64,000 nt of DNA from Prostheceraeus crozeri (Eukaryota > Platyhelminthes > Polycladida > Euryleptidae). This document shows positions 45,978 to 57,664 of the stretch, one piece after another (position 1 is the first letter of the stretch; every line of letters starts with the position of its first letter). The stretch spans positions 310,001 through 374,000 of the forward strand of contig CAJQUW010001636.1 of assembly GCA_907163375.1 (NCBI GenBank). Reading direction: 5' to 3'. The translations under genes were made by a program, and so were the position numbers. Under the pieces are notes generated by a model, which made no database searches, was not told where the DNA came from, and worked only from the letters and a program-made list of their open reading frames with translations.

Positions 45978-46029
45978 CTCGAATAGCCCAGTTCAGCGTT
46001 TTCCAACGGTGAGGTCGCGGTTCAAAATT
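45978..46029 (+). repeat. tRNA-like SINE head or tRNA relic
   Basis: ATAGCCCAGTTCAGC resembles box A of an RNA polymerase III promoter, and GCGGTTCAAAAT resembles box B, about 30 bases apart. The arms do not fold into a tRNA, so a decayed SINE is likelier than a functional tRNA gene. Confidence 0.35.
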
Positions 46030-46124
46030 GTATCAGCAAAGATTTTATAGTATGCGGATGCGCGTAAAACTGTGGTGTGCACTACGATTCTTTCTCGAAT
46101 TGATTACTAGAATTCGATTCTATA

Positions 46125-46405
46125 CAACTGTCGACCATTTCTTCTGGATAAGCTATAGCGTATTCAAAACAATGCGGCAAGATTAACTATGCGTATTCAG
46201 AAATACGATCATATATCATGTCATCTTTCTAATTTACACTGGCTACGCATCACACATAGATCTTTGAAGACATACTCTATTTCTTGCAATCACTGACGTA
46301 TTTAAGTTTTTCGTCTACATGCATGCAATGCTGTATGACTTTATTGCGCCATTGCGCTCATCCAGTAATGGCGCTCAATTAATATACAGTTATTATTATT
46401 ACTAT
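46125..46405 (+). mobile_element. LINE 3' fragment with (TTA)n tail
   Basis: A degraded C-terminal RT segment, RIQNNAARLTMRI then LSNLHWLRITHRSLK, is followed by a short (TTA)n tract near 46393. Typical of the 3' end of CR1/Jockey-like LINEs. Confidence 0.6.
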
Positions 46406-47309
46406 AATGGGTCATGGATGAACTGGAATAGAAAATCTTGAATAAAGCTGTTCCCATTATATCGCAATTTCAGTGATTGTCAGACATGTAATTATTGAAA
46501 GGCAGGATTGGATATTATCAGATCAGCAGGATGTTGCTGCATGATGTCATGAGTCGCGAAAAAAGCATTTGTGAACCCCTGGCCGTCAGCAAATACCCTA
46601 ACGTCTCTAACTTTGTCAGGTGGTCTATAGGCTCAATTTCAACGAAATTTCATTACAATTTTGGAAGATGGAAGCGGGGAATTGCTAGTTTTAACTTACA
46701 CGTAGGTTGCTCGGTCTTCTCCCCGTGAAGTGTGCTGTCTGTTAGCTGCTCATGATCAAAAGCAGCTTTTCATAAACAAATAACAGATAATCCAGTCTGC
46801 TCACTTCACAGTAGCATGTCTCAATAGTTTAAACTTCACAAACTTGTTTTTTGTAATATCAATCGAAATGTAGTGTTTTTTCCTATCAAATCAAAGTGAA
46901 CATGTCATCAGAGAGACCTACGTGTAAGCATGCATGTATATTTATCACAGGTACGATCGTGTCATTTTTATATACGAATTGGAGTTACGAACAATGTAAA
47001 GTTGAAATGAGTTGCATGCTTATTGGCTTTGCAAAGACATCATGCAAAGATTTTGTACAATACTGCTTGGAAAACACAGTTGGTCTTCGCAGTGGACAAC
47101 ACCAACTGATTTGAAGATGTTCCTAGATCAAGTGAGGAACCATAAACCAAGAAACATTGACAAATAGGAAAATAGCATGAACATCGTCTAGGAACGGAAG
47201 CAAGGTGTTTTATGTTTTGGTAGCCCATGCTTTGGATTTTATGGGATAGTATATCTTTTTGAATAAAGACAAAATTCAAACCAAAAGCATTAGCAACCAA
47301 TTTCTTGAA

Positions 47310-47765
47310 TACTCGTAAATTATACACTTTACTTAGATTTCTTCGATCTTGAGAAAGCTTTCGATTGGGTGTCTCGTAAAGTGATATGGCACACACTTTG
47401 CGGAGTTCCGGAAGCCTGCGTGCAGTGGGTCATGCTCTTCATCGTGACGTTACTAGCGTTGTCTGATGTCTTGCCGGTGCGTCTTCACCAATCAAGATCA
47501 ACGTCAGAGTCCACAAAGGATCAGCATTGTTTTCATATTACTCATCCTCCTCTTCATGGACGCCGTCGCATCTGAACATATAGCGACTCCTCATCCATTC
47601 ATTTCTATGCGCTGATAAAGTGTTCATTGCAGAAGACACTCGGCAAAAATTAGAAGACCTAGTGCAGCTATGGCGACTAGCTGAAAGCAATCTTCAACTC
47701 AATGTAGACAAGTCTGAGCACATGCTGGTGCAAAACAGTGCCTCAAATGCTCATTGGATGTTCTA
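47310..47765 (+). mobile_element. Decayed LINE RT fragment
   Basis: It has FLDLEKAFDWVSRKVIWHTL then CGVPEACVQWVMLF, an RT block around motif A. Later pieces are LLFMDAVASEHI and EDTRQKLEDLVQLWRLAESN, then QLNVDKSEHM. The style (LEKAFDxVxRxVIW) is like the RTE/Ingi-type or the related LINE at 53634. Motif C is lost. Confidence 0.6.
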
Positions 47766-47962
47766 ATTTAGCAGGGAGCAAAAGCATCAGCTGGTTTAAT
47801 TAGATAACCGGACCGGGTAAGGCATACAGGGAAAGAACCACAGCAGGGTACACTAATTTTCTATGTACTTGGTGTATAGGCATAATGCAAGTGATGCAAA
47901 GAGAAATCTGAAGAAAATAATTCTACTTCATTGGAAAAGAAGATTGTACGCATTTTCTGTAA

Positions 47963-48869
47963 AGGCCTATTCACACTGGTCGACGAAGATTTTTCACAGT
48001 AGACTGAGTGAATTCTTTGCGAAGGTTGGTTTATCATTTCAGTGGTCGCAGTCAATTGAATGCGTGAAACCACTCATTCAATGTGAATGGTGTCGACGAC
48101 TGCAGCCGATGTGTTCACTCCGAGAATTTACTGCAACCACTCCGACGACTGCGTGAATTTACTGCGACGACTGCGAGCATTTACTGCGGTAACTAATTGC
48201 ATCTATGAACAGTGTTGAAATCATTGGTTGAAAACATTGGAACTCATCAGTATACAACAGATAGCATAATATCGAGCGTCTCAAATTCTTGACAGCATGA
48301 AAAGAAACAAGGCGATTGCCAGTATCTTGTTATTGGAGCAATTACAAAAAGAAAGGAGCGTCGATTTTGGATGAGACCAGCCATCGCCAATAGAGACTAT
48401 CATATCGCTTACCTCCTTCAAAATTGGACGCCACCCACTTCCATGCATTTTCTTTTTTAGTCAAATTTCGGTAATTTTTTATTGTGTTATCATAGATCAG
48501 GGGGTTGTTTTCAATCGCTTCGATTAATTCGCCGTCTTCCATTCTTGCCTTTCTTGACTTCCACTGATTTGACTGCGACGCAAATGAACTATTTCATTCT
48601 TGCCGCAGTGATAGAAAACACGCGTGCCCCTCATTTCATATGAAGTTCGCAGTGACTCATTCACACCTGTATGCGTGTATTAGCGATACCATTCACACCT
48701 ACGCAGTCAACTTCTCCTCCGCAGTCAAATTCAAGACTGACTGAGTGGTTTCTCGCAGTGGTCGCAGTGGTTGCAGTGGTTCTTCGCAGTCGACTGCTAA
48801 AGCATTCACATCAAATGATGTCTTCGCAGTGTTCGACGACAGGAGTTCGCAGTCAGTGAGAATCAGGCT
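47963..48869. mobile_element. Deleted PIF/Harbinger transposon with MADF exon
   Basis: Imperfect terminal inverted repeats (AGGCCTATTCACAC and the inverse of AGCCTGATTCTCAC) are flanked by TAA at 47960-47962 and 48870-48872, the 3-bp duplication typical of PIF/Harbinger. On the + strand, 48297-48360 encodes MKRNKAIASILLLEQLQKE; after a frameshift, RRFWMRPAIANRDYH follows, like a Harbinger transposase N terminus. On the - strand a MADF exon lies beside it. The rest of the transposase is deleted. GCAGT-rich subterminal repeats fill both ends. Confidence 0.7.
48413..48542 (-). CDS. MADF-domain exon of the Harbinger element
   Basis: An ATG at 48542 opens LIEAIENNPLIYDNTIKNYR, then KKENAWKWVASNFEGG, a good N-terminal half of a MADF/Myb-SANT-like DNA-binding domain. 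The exon ends at a GAG|GTAAGC donor (48413). PIF/Harbinger elements encode such a Myb-like partner that helps the transposase bind DNA. Downstream exons appear deleted. Confidence 0.65.
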
Positions 48870-48872
48870 TAA

Positions 48873-49808
48873 GAGATCAAATTATATTTGAGCACACACA
48901 CCTATGAAACCATGTTTGCTTACATGTTGTCTCTCCTGAACAGAAGCACTAGTATTCAATATCAATTTTAACTGGCATAATCCTAGAGAGCACATTGAAC
49001 TCAGCAACTAGGTTGGAACCGTCTACACTTTTGGCGGCCGGCGCAATCAAAACCGGCCGTTCGAGACCGGGTCGGTAGTCCGCGTCTCTGTAACCGACTG
49101 GTTCAGACTGAGATCGTCAGACATCGTTTGGTCAACTTAGACTCTCCGACATCATTTAATTTCCGTATAGTATATGTACATGAAAGCCATGAAAAATAGG
49201 CTTGCAGGTGCTCCGGATAAGCAACAGTTCCAATAGCAATACAATTATATAATACATGCACAATTATTCACACTTTAGTAATGCATCTTGTATGATAGAA
49301 ATAGCTGAGCAGCAAAACGCGCAATGACGTGCTTATATTAATTTATTATAATTTGGAGTTTCCGCTAGCCGCACCTCTTCGCACCTCTTCGCACCGCTGC
49401 ACCTCCGTACAGATAATCTTTGAAAAGTTTTTCTTTTTCACTGAAGCGCTTTTTAAAGTATAGGCGAAGTACAAGGTATATAAGTTGCTTCGCGTTGATT
49501 GTCGCGTGATAATCAATCCAAGTCTTGTCTTGAAGGCAAGGTCTTTAATTCTTCATGATAAATGCTTATATTTTCTAGAATTCAAAGCTTACTGTATAGA
49601 GTACCAGAAAAATTCCTATAGTGCTTACAGCACGGTGCGCAGCATTCAGACGTGAGATTCCGAAATTCCGAGGTCGCGGAAAATGAGATTTTGTGACCTA
49701 AAATGATTTATCGCACGCAAGCTTGAATTATCGAGCTTTCGTCATTTTATCAGCTAGTTTGTTTGTTATGTATATTCGTGATCTTCAAAATGTTTCATTT
49801 TTTATGAT
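48873..49808. other. No gene seen
   Basis: A GC-rich patch at 49035-49110 (CGGCCGGCGC, CCGGCCG) looks like the end of another small element without an identified partner. Confidence 0.4.
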
Positions 49809-49809
49809 A

Positions 49810-50665
49810 TACAAGGTGCCCCAAACGTTTTTAACCTTTTTATTTTGAATCATAAAAGGAGTTTTCAAAGCATTGCTTCAACAGAATGCTCGCCGTTGGA
49901 AAGAAAGCATTTAAATTTTTTAAACATATCGAAAAATAATTATTGATTGTTCTACCAGTGTCTCTTCTCATTTAATAGAAAGTGTTTCACTAATGTAAGC
50001 ATGTTATCGAAATTTGTTCAGTTTTACATGGGCCCTACTTTTGTCTTCATTTTACTTCAACTGTTTCAAATGAAACATTTGTGATTACAAATTTAAATGC
50101 ATAAATACAATAAAACTTCACAATCCTTTCATCAGGCAAGTAAAAACCGCAGACTGCAATGCAGCCTGAAACTGTTCACCATAAAGATCCAAGCATTTGT
50201 CACAGAGCTTCATGAAATTTCTCAGGAGAGCGCGAATCATCGACAAAGGTATTCTTTCAATCTCATTTCTTCGATGAAGTGCTTGAAGATTTTGAAATGA
50301 AAATGCCAGAGGATATAATGTGTAGATAAAGCCAATAATCAAGGGTCAGGTGAACATGCGGGCCATTTGATGTCAGCAATGAAGTTTGAAGGGATGAAGT
50401 CCTTTAGCTTCATTATTCGGTGAACTGATGACTTTGGTGGTGATGTGGCTTCAGCTATTACACGAAGAGATCATTGGATCAATTTTGACCATTTGCATGA
50501 TGTTCTGTGTTATCCGAAGTTGTCGCAGTGAGAGGGCGGCCTGAACGTGGTCTATCGAGCACCAAATTCCAAGTCTCGATGAATTTCGGGCCAGTAGCTG
50601 ACTTCAGAGGGGGACAGTGGTCTCCGCATTTGATGAGAAAAGATAGTCTTTTCTTCAGTCGCAAG
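49810..50665 (-). mobile_element. Decayed Tc1/mariner-like element
   Basis: The - strand frame 50664-50479 carries LDRPRSGRPLTATTSDN, the helix-turn-helix linker of mariner transposases. Frame 50342-50118 has IPLSMIRALLRNFMKLCDKC then YGEQFQ, resembling the transposase C terminus. The distance shows the catalytic core is deleted. A TA followed by CAAGGTGCCCCAAACGTTT at 49810 resembles a mariner end; the other end was not found. Confidence 0.5.
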
Positions 50666-50784
50666 GTTCGACCTTGCTTCAGCGAGATTGGTGACCTACC
50701 GACTGTGATGTCAATGTTTTATGTACCGAAATTATTCAAATATAAATTCGATTTTGAATGATTGATGGTTTAAAAGAAGCAATG

Positions 50785-51937
50785 CAGCACAGGTGAGCGC
50801 GATTCCGAAAAATGAAGTTCCGATTAACGATTATCCGATTCGCCATTTCAGAGTTCCGATTATGATTATCCGATTGGCCGATTCGATTACCATTTGTAAA
50901 CCGATGCGATTATCCGATTCGACTATAAGATGAAATTCAATTCAATCCAAATTCATCATCTTAGCACTCCATCAAAAATGTGTACTCCAAATATCAATTT
51001 AAATTCAGTTTTTTGAATTAGGGATTATAAAAATTACGAAGGCACTTGCAACTGTCAATTACACATAAATAATTCTTCAGAAAATTGTATTTATTGGAAT
51101 ATCAAATGAATGACTTAATTTAAACGTCCGATAAAATTTTATTGGCGCAGGACATACCAGTGGGGCGAAGTATAATTCCTAGATCTCTATTAACTTTGAA
51201 TGCCTACCGGTATAAAAGGGTGGGGCGAAGTTCAATAGCGATATCGGTAATAGGTTGAATGCCTATCGGTAGGCTACACTAAAATGTGGATGTTGTCGTG
51301 TTTGAGACATTGAAAATCAGCAATTAGGGATACATTGTAATCAATCGAGATGTCTGATGTTTTATGATAGAACTGTAAGTTGGTGCGTCACATCATTTGG
51401 TGAAAACGTTTTGACGCCTCTATAAATAATAGCCTCCTGAATATTTCCATATACATGTAAGCTTTCATGTATTTTAGGAATCTGTGATAACATTATTCAT
51501 GAGGAAATATACAAGGCGTAAAGCATCCTACCTACAGGATAGCAGTATGTTAGGCCTACGTCAATCGAGTTCATTGACATTGTCAAAACAATTTTATGTG
51601 AAAAAATGTTTCCTACTGATGGATTCCTGGTACTTCTATTCTCCCCCCCCCCACCACCACATTTTCCAATTTTTCCAAATTCATCAAATTTCGTCAAGCT
51701 CTGTCACATTCGATTTTGAAAAGACGTGATATGTCACTGAGTGATAGTACAACATCACTGAGAAGTCTTGCTTGAACTATATGATGACAACGATCCAGCC
51801 GAATCGCGCATCTTTTTAAAATATCAAACAGTCCGATTCGATTATGCTTTTTTGATCTACTTCCGATTCGATCATCCGATTCGGAAGCGAAGTTCCGAAT
51901 ATTCGGATAATCGGACTATTTAATCCACTGTAGCCTG
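50785..51937. mobile_element. Foldback-like element with CCGATT-rich ends
   Basis: Repeated CGATTATCCGATT motifs lie at 50809-50935 and in inverted sense at 51800-51920. The right edge, read inwards, starts CAGGCTACAG, hAT-like, but no matching 8-bp duplication is visible. The interior has no transposase. A C run at 51646-51655 is included. Confidence 0.35.
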
Positions 51938-53618
51938 AGTTACGAAGAGTCTATAAATCATGAGATATCAAAATGACAGTACATTTATCCAAAAAAAATG
52001 CACCGTCAATTTTTTTTACTTCGAAAGGTTGTTTTTTTTGAAAAGCTGTAGGTGTTTTATTATTATCATCCGCAAATTGTTTGAAAGAACTTTGAATGTG
52101 TTGGGAATTTTTATGACACATCTAAAGCATCAACTTGATAATTCTACCTTGTTGCAATCGCAAGACAGTAATCAAGCAGAAGAATGTATCTGAAAATAAC
52201 AATAAGGAAATGCATTCCAGGCAATGAAATGATACTAGCTAAAATAAAATCGGCTAGCAACTATTTTACTAACTTATAATCGATTTAATACTACAAAACT
52301 ATTCGTATTACGGTTGACTTATTCGGACGTCTCATGTTGTATAATTTCAAGTGTATGAGTTGTAGAAGTTCAGAAATTTCGGTCCAGTTTCACCTTGCAG
52401 CTTGTTCCACAAAATATTGAATAAGCACAGGAAAATTCCCACCTTCCTGCGTAATTGAAAATTAATTTTCATCAGCAACTCCTTGTCACGGTTGATGTCT
52501 ATTCATATGGAAGCTTCTTTCTTCTTCCCTGTCTAATGTTAAACTTCATGTCTGAAAATATTCTCACTGTCGTTAAGAAAAACTTCGTTCTGCGTTTTTC
52601 TTCTCATCAGGTGTTGTTGTACATCTTCAGAGGGAACAATTTACGGTTAAATAAACCAACGCGTGTGCCTCAGCATAATGTTGCTTTATCATTAAGTACT
52701 TTCTCAGAAATTCAAAAGAATCAATTTAGCTAGCAGATTGAAAACATTTGTTCAAGCGTTTACAAATCAGCAAACACGAATATCCTGCTATTTAATGATG
52801 ATGACACAAACTGCAATTTTTACACAGCCTCGCTGAACGATCTGACTATGGTAAATTCAACCATGAGACTCCAAATTTAGCAGGAACTCTACCTAAATGG
52901 GACAGAAGTCAGGAATTATTTCGAATACATGATTGCTTATCTATCCGATAAAGCGGCAGAGTTTTCAGAGTTCCTCCGTTTGAAGAGTTTGCAATGTGGT
53001 TTAAATGAATAGATGCTTGATCAAATTGCCATGCAAGAAATGCAAAAGTCTTTAATCAATTTATTTCTAATCTTTGAATCGCTTTCTTCAATTTACTAAC
53101 TTGTTACATGAGTAGATCATTCTATTTTGATGAAAAAATAGAACATCAATGGAAATAACACCAATATTGATAACACGCTATTAGTATGTTGACTACCGGT
53201 ATGTCAAATGTCAAATGTCTATCACACTTCTAAGCGAAATGCAGTGACTCCGATCTGTTAACAGCACAGAAGCTATGGAAGATGAAACTACACGATTTAC
53301 GACACAGACACGACTTCCGATACAGACCGGGTGACTTAGCACTATGCCATTGCTTCCACGCATGAAAGTGGATCCTCTGAAGTGGTGAAATGTATTGCGC
53401 AATTTTGAAACGGATCGAAACCTCTGTTGGTCGAAGCGATATCATAAGGATCGTGACCTATTGCCCTTTTTCCTTAAAGAAAAAGAATTTTTCTCTGTTG
53501 TTGTGCTTTAAAAGTTGAAAAATATCAATCTACTTATAAAATGCGGAAATATACTATATCAAGCTGCAAATATAATGCCACATGGCTTATAGTGCTTTTA
53601 TTTGCAATTTAATAATTT
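51938..53618. other. No recognisable gene
   Basis: Short frames only, without recognised motifs. Confidence 0.5.
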
Positions 53619-53633
53619 AATTCATTGTCCTCG

Positions 53634-55036
53634 TGACGACTTGCCTACCGAAGCTTTGCGCGCTGCTAAGAAAACAGATGAAATCGCCAATGTGCTTAAT
53701 TCAATCTTAGCCTCCGCCAAGATACCGGAGAGATGGAGAGAGGGTACACTGGTCGCGATTTACAAGAAAAATGGGGATCACAGAGAATGCAGCAATTACA
53801 GAGGTATAAAGCTATTGTGCCACGGTCTTAAGTTGCTGGAGCCAATCATCTGCGACAGATTAAGACAGATAACAACTATTGATAGAAACCAGTTCGGATT
53901 TATGCCGAGTGTCTCAACCACAGAACCTACTTTCACCCCCGAATGAGGTTTGAGGATGTTAGATTTCTGTCTCTCATGGAACAGAAAGACTTTAGAGCGG
54001 TTTTCGCCGACCTGGAGGAGGCGTACGAAACAATAGCGAGGGAGTACATCCCCTACATTCTCAGGAAAAGAAATGTGCCTGAAACATACGTGCAGTTGAT
54101 GCAAGACATGTATAGTGACAGCAAGATAGCAGTAAGATCACAACACGGTGATAATGACCGCTTCAACGTCTCGGTAGGTCTATAACAAGGCTCTGCTCTA
54201 AGCCCCTACCTCTTTATCCTGCTGTTAGATGAGATATCAAATTCGATCAGAGGGAATGGAGAAAATGACACACTGGAACTACTGTTTGCCGACGATCTGG
54301 TAATATCAGGAGACACAAAAGAGAAAGTCCAAGAGCGCCTGGAAAAATGGCGAGAAACCTTCGAATCCCATGGTTTGTGACTCAGCGGAACTAAGACGGT
54401 GTACCTCAGCACGAAAGAAAATGAGCGCATACATCTGCAAGGCACCGAAATCCCGACTGTTGATGCTTTTAAATACCTCGGTACTGTCTTGGATGAAAAA
54501 GGCACATCAGGGAGGGACATGAAGGCGAAAACACAGGCAGGTTGGCAGAACTGGAGAGCTATGTTTGGTGTCTTGTACGACAAAAGATGCCTCTACGACT
54601 CAAGGGCAAGGTTTTCCACACAGTGGTCCGACCCGCAATGCTGTACCATGCTGAGCTATGGGCCCCGAAGAAAGCTGACCTTATACGTGTAGCGATGGAG
54701 GTTTCAGAGATGAGGATGCTGAGGTGGTCAATGGGGAAGACAAAGAAGGATAGAATAAGAAACGATAAGATCCGTCGTATGCTTTAAGTACCCCAATAAG
54801 CAAAGAAATTGAGACTCGCCGATGGAGATGGTTCGGACATCTGCTCAGAAGACCAGAGGATAACATCTGCAAAACAGCATGGAAACAAGAACCTGTCGAC
54901 AGAAGAAAGGGAAGACCGTAGACATAGCCTCCGACCGAGCCATGTGGAAGCAGCGGACTGAGGGGCCACCCCGTGCTACCCGATCATCCGGGAGGCTGAA
55001 ATTGGAACGAGCCCGGCCAAGGTGAGCAAGGTGAGC
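53634..55036 (+). mobile_element. 5'-truncated LINE with perfect 15-bp target duplication
   Basis: The unit is flanked by identical AATTCATTGTCCTCG at 53619-53633 and 55037-55051. It encodes the RT region in order: ERWREGTLVAIYKKNGD, NYRGIKLL, then QFGFMP, DFRAVFADLEEAYE, QGSALSPYLF, LFADDLVIS, FKYLGTVLDEKG and a C-terminal MLRWSMGKTKKDRIRND. Several frameshifts and stops interrupt it. The 3' end is a short GGTGAGCAA repeat. Endonuclease and upstream parts are missing because of 5' truncation. The C-terminal block recalls RTE/Ingi-group elements. Confidence 0.85.
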
Positions 55037-55051
55037 AATTCATTGTCCTCG

Positions 55052-56596
55052 CGTTTCGTTTTTCAAGAAACATGGGCAGCTCACTCAATATTATGATAGA
55101 ATCACTGTAGGCTTTATATTAGTATACATAATACATTTTTAGTAGCATTCTTAGCCTTCATATATATACTGCATCCAATCTCATTTTGAATATAAAAGCT
55201 TTCGCCCGCTCATACAAAATAAGCATGTAGTGCTCTGCATTAGGATCACAATTACCACTTACATAAAACAAAACCTGTTTTGAAAACACACTTAAAAACA
55301 GTCTTACGGAACCATGTTTAAACACGGTTTCAGACACATTTAAAAACCTGTTTCAAAACATGAGTTTAAAATCGCTCCTTTTGTTCCGTTGATATATAAC
55401 AACTATTCAGTCAATATCGGATGCCTTATCTGATTTAGAAAAATGCGACATGCGATAACTGTCTTATGAACATAAGCTAATTGCAAAAAATGAAGTAGTA
55501 GTTTAATGTACTGTTAGTGACTTGAAATCAAAGCAAACACCGGCGATGGACAATGAACGCTGTTGATATAATTTAAAAGCCATTTTACATAAGTAAATCT
55601 CAACTCGCATGATGTTTTGAAAAATCTAGTTGGCAATAAAACGAAAGCATGTTTTCTAGCCAAATGTGTAATATTCATTATTAACTTCACAAAATATTTT
55701 AAAAGGCCTACATGTTACTCGATTTCATAGAAAAAATGAACATTTAATTACGAACGCAGGATTGAGACGAAACAGAAGAATTTCTTGCAGATTGATCCTG
55801 CGATGTGATGAGGTGAAACTCCTGATCATTCATTCCCAATGGTCTTTCTGCTTGCTATCACAACTAAATCCTTTACCACCATCGGTTAGTCAGTCTTTTC
55901 GCTTGATTGCGTTTGCGTTTCTGTGCCTCCATATGCCTAGGACCGACTAATTATGCCTCTTTATTACTGGTATCCGAACAACCTGTCCACTCACGTCCCC
56001 GCTTTTGCCGTCTAAGCGTGTTTAACTCGTGTCATCCGATACTGGGTGGAAGAGTTTTCTCGGTCAGTGTTTCTATAGGTTTCGAACAACCACCACAATA
56101 TATTGTAATCTCGATTGTATCGTTGATATATCAGTCGCCTCAAATGTGGAGCATTAATTTGAAATTAATATTACATTCAGTCCATTGAGTGTACTTTCTT
56201 CTGCAAAGTACTTCATCATATTTTAAATTCCTATTGTGAAAATACTATACGATCTTTGAAGAGTGGGATTCTCATTCTGTGGAGCCATGAGGGTGATCAG
56301 ATATTTGCACAAACATGTGTTAGAACATTGACCGGTAGCGCTATATGTGTTTAAAACATCAGAGTTCCGAGAATTTGACGATGCTGGTATGCGGTCAATC
56401 TATTGTCCAACTTCTATATGCAGCTCTCTAAGTTACATTGTCATTACGAATTTCATAACAACACTGCCCGCTCAATTTTCACTCTCAAGAGAAGCAATAT
56501 CAGCAATTTCACAATTATGTGGTAAAACTTTTGTCACAGTATCGACCTCTTATTTGATTTCTGAGGGTTCGAGGCCCGAAGGCAATCGCGGCAAAT
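55052..56596. other. No recognisable gene
   Basis: Bases 55265-55375 hold imperfect inverted and direct copies of AAAACCTGTTTTGAAAACA. Otherwise only short frames. Confidence 0.45.
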
Positions 56597-57149
56597 TGTA
56601 ATTGGCCGCGACAGACTAATATAATACTGTGCATGTACAATTATGAGGAAGGAGAAGGAGAGGAGAAGGAGAACGAACATCAAGAAGAGAGCGAACATCA
56701 AGGAGAACGAACACCGGGAACGGACGGACAACAACACCTCCGCGACACAAGGCGACATTTTGCTTTCGACTGACAATATTCTTCGGCGATGGACGCTGCC
56801 CTCATAACGCATAAGTTCAGACGGTGTCATTTTTACTCTTTATTATTATATTAGTTATTAAGATAATGTCAAATTTTATTGAAAGCTATGATTTTATGAG
56901 GTGTTGAATAAAGTTTAATTGTACATGTGTCTTGCTATTCCTTTAGTCAACTCTGGACACGTTATCTTTTGTAATTGATAGAATTTTGAGTAAGCAATAA
57001 AATTTGAGTCATCGAAATATTGAACCTATATTTATTTATTAAGGACGAGTTATCTCTCCTTTAGATTTTTGATTAAAAAGTCAGTGATTTGAAACGAACC
57101 CTAAGTAATTAGCTAGTAAGCTATTTTAGCTATAAAAAAGCTAATTACA
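56597..57149 (+). repeat. Candidate 5' LTR
   Basis: 553 bp from TGTAATTGG to an ACA end, six bases before the primer site. GA-rich stretch at 56643-56705. Start inferred from the TG..CA rule, without a second LTR to compare. Confidence 0.55.
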
Positions 57150-57155
57150 TTTTTC

Positions 57156-57173
57156 TGGCGCCCGAACAGGGAC
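57156..57173 (+). promoter_or_regulatory. tRNA-Lys-type primer-binding site
   Basis: TGGCGCCCGAACAGGGAC is identical to the complement of the 3' end of tRNA-Lys used as primer by lentiviruses and several LTR elements. Its position just after the candidate LTR supports the element call. Confidence 0.85.
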
Positions 57174-57539
57174 CCCAAATATTGCTAGAATTAAAATCGG
57201 GCCCCGATTTATTATATTGATAGAATTATATCCCTCTCTTCACTGACAGTCATAATTATATAACCGGAATATATCACCGGCTCATACTTGTACATATCAT
57301 TCTTATCTTTTTTTGGCTGACATAAACTAAACCAAATTCATTTAACATTCTCGTCCAGTTGATTGAAGGAATTCAGATACTCTTGTAGGGGCAGTAATAT
57401 TCGGTCGAAGATATCGTGTCTTAGGATTTAGGTTTAGGACTTTATCACCAAGTGCTCTCCAGTTCAACCTTTGATTAAAAGATTCTCCTAGTATTTTCTT
57501 GGTTTCTGACGACCTCTTAAATCCCACCGATTAACTCGT

Positions 57540-57664
57540 GAGTTTCCGCCGAGGTGGTTAAAAGTCCTCAGGCGAGGTTATTGAGTTTCCGCCGAAGTGG
57601 TTAAAAGTCCTCAGGCGAGGTTTTTGAGTTTTGCGCCGAGGTGATTGAAAGTCCTCAGGCGACG
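57540..57664 (+). repeat. 43-bp tandem repeat in the LTR-element leader
   Basis: Units at 57540, 57583 and 57626 share GAGTTTCCGCCGAGGTGGTT and AAAGTCCTCAGGCGAGGTT. Each has CCGCCGAGG and CCTCAGGCG, which could pair as a stem in RNA. Confidence 0.85.

Noticed and set aside
47863-48156. 97-codon + strand frame as a gene
   Set aside because: Crosses the TAA boundary and subterminal GCAGT repeats of the Harbinger element; composition is repeat-driven.
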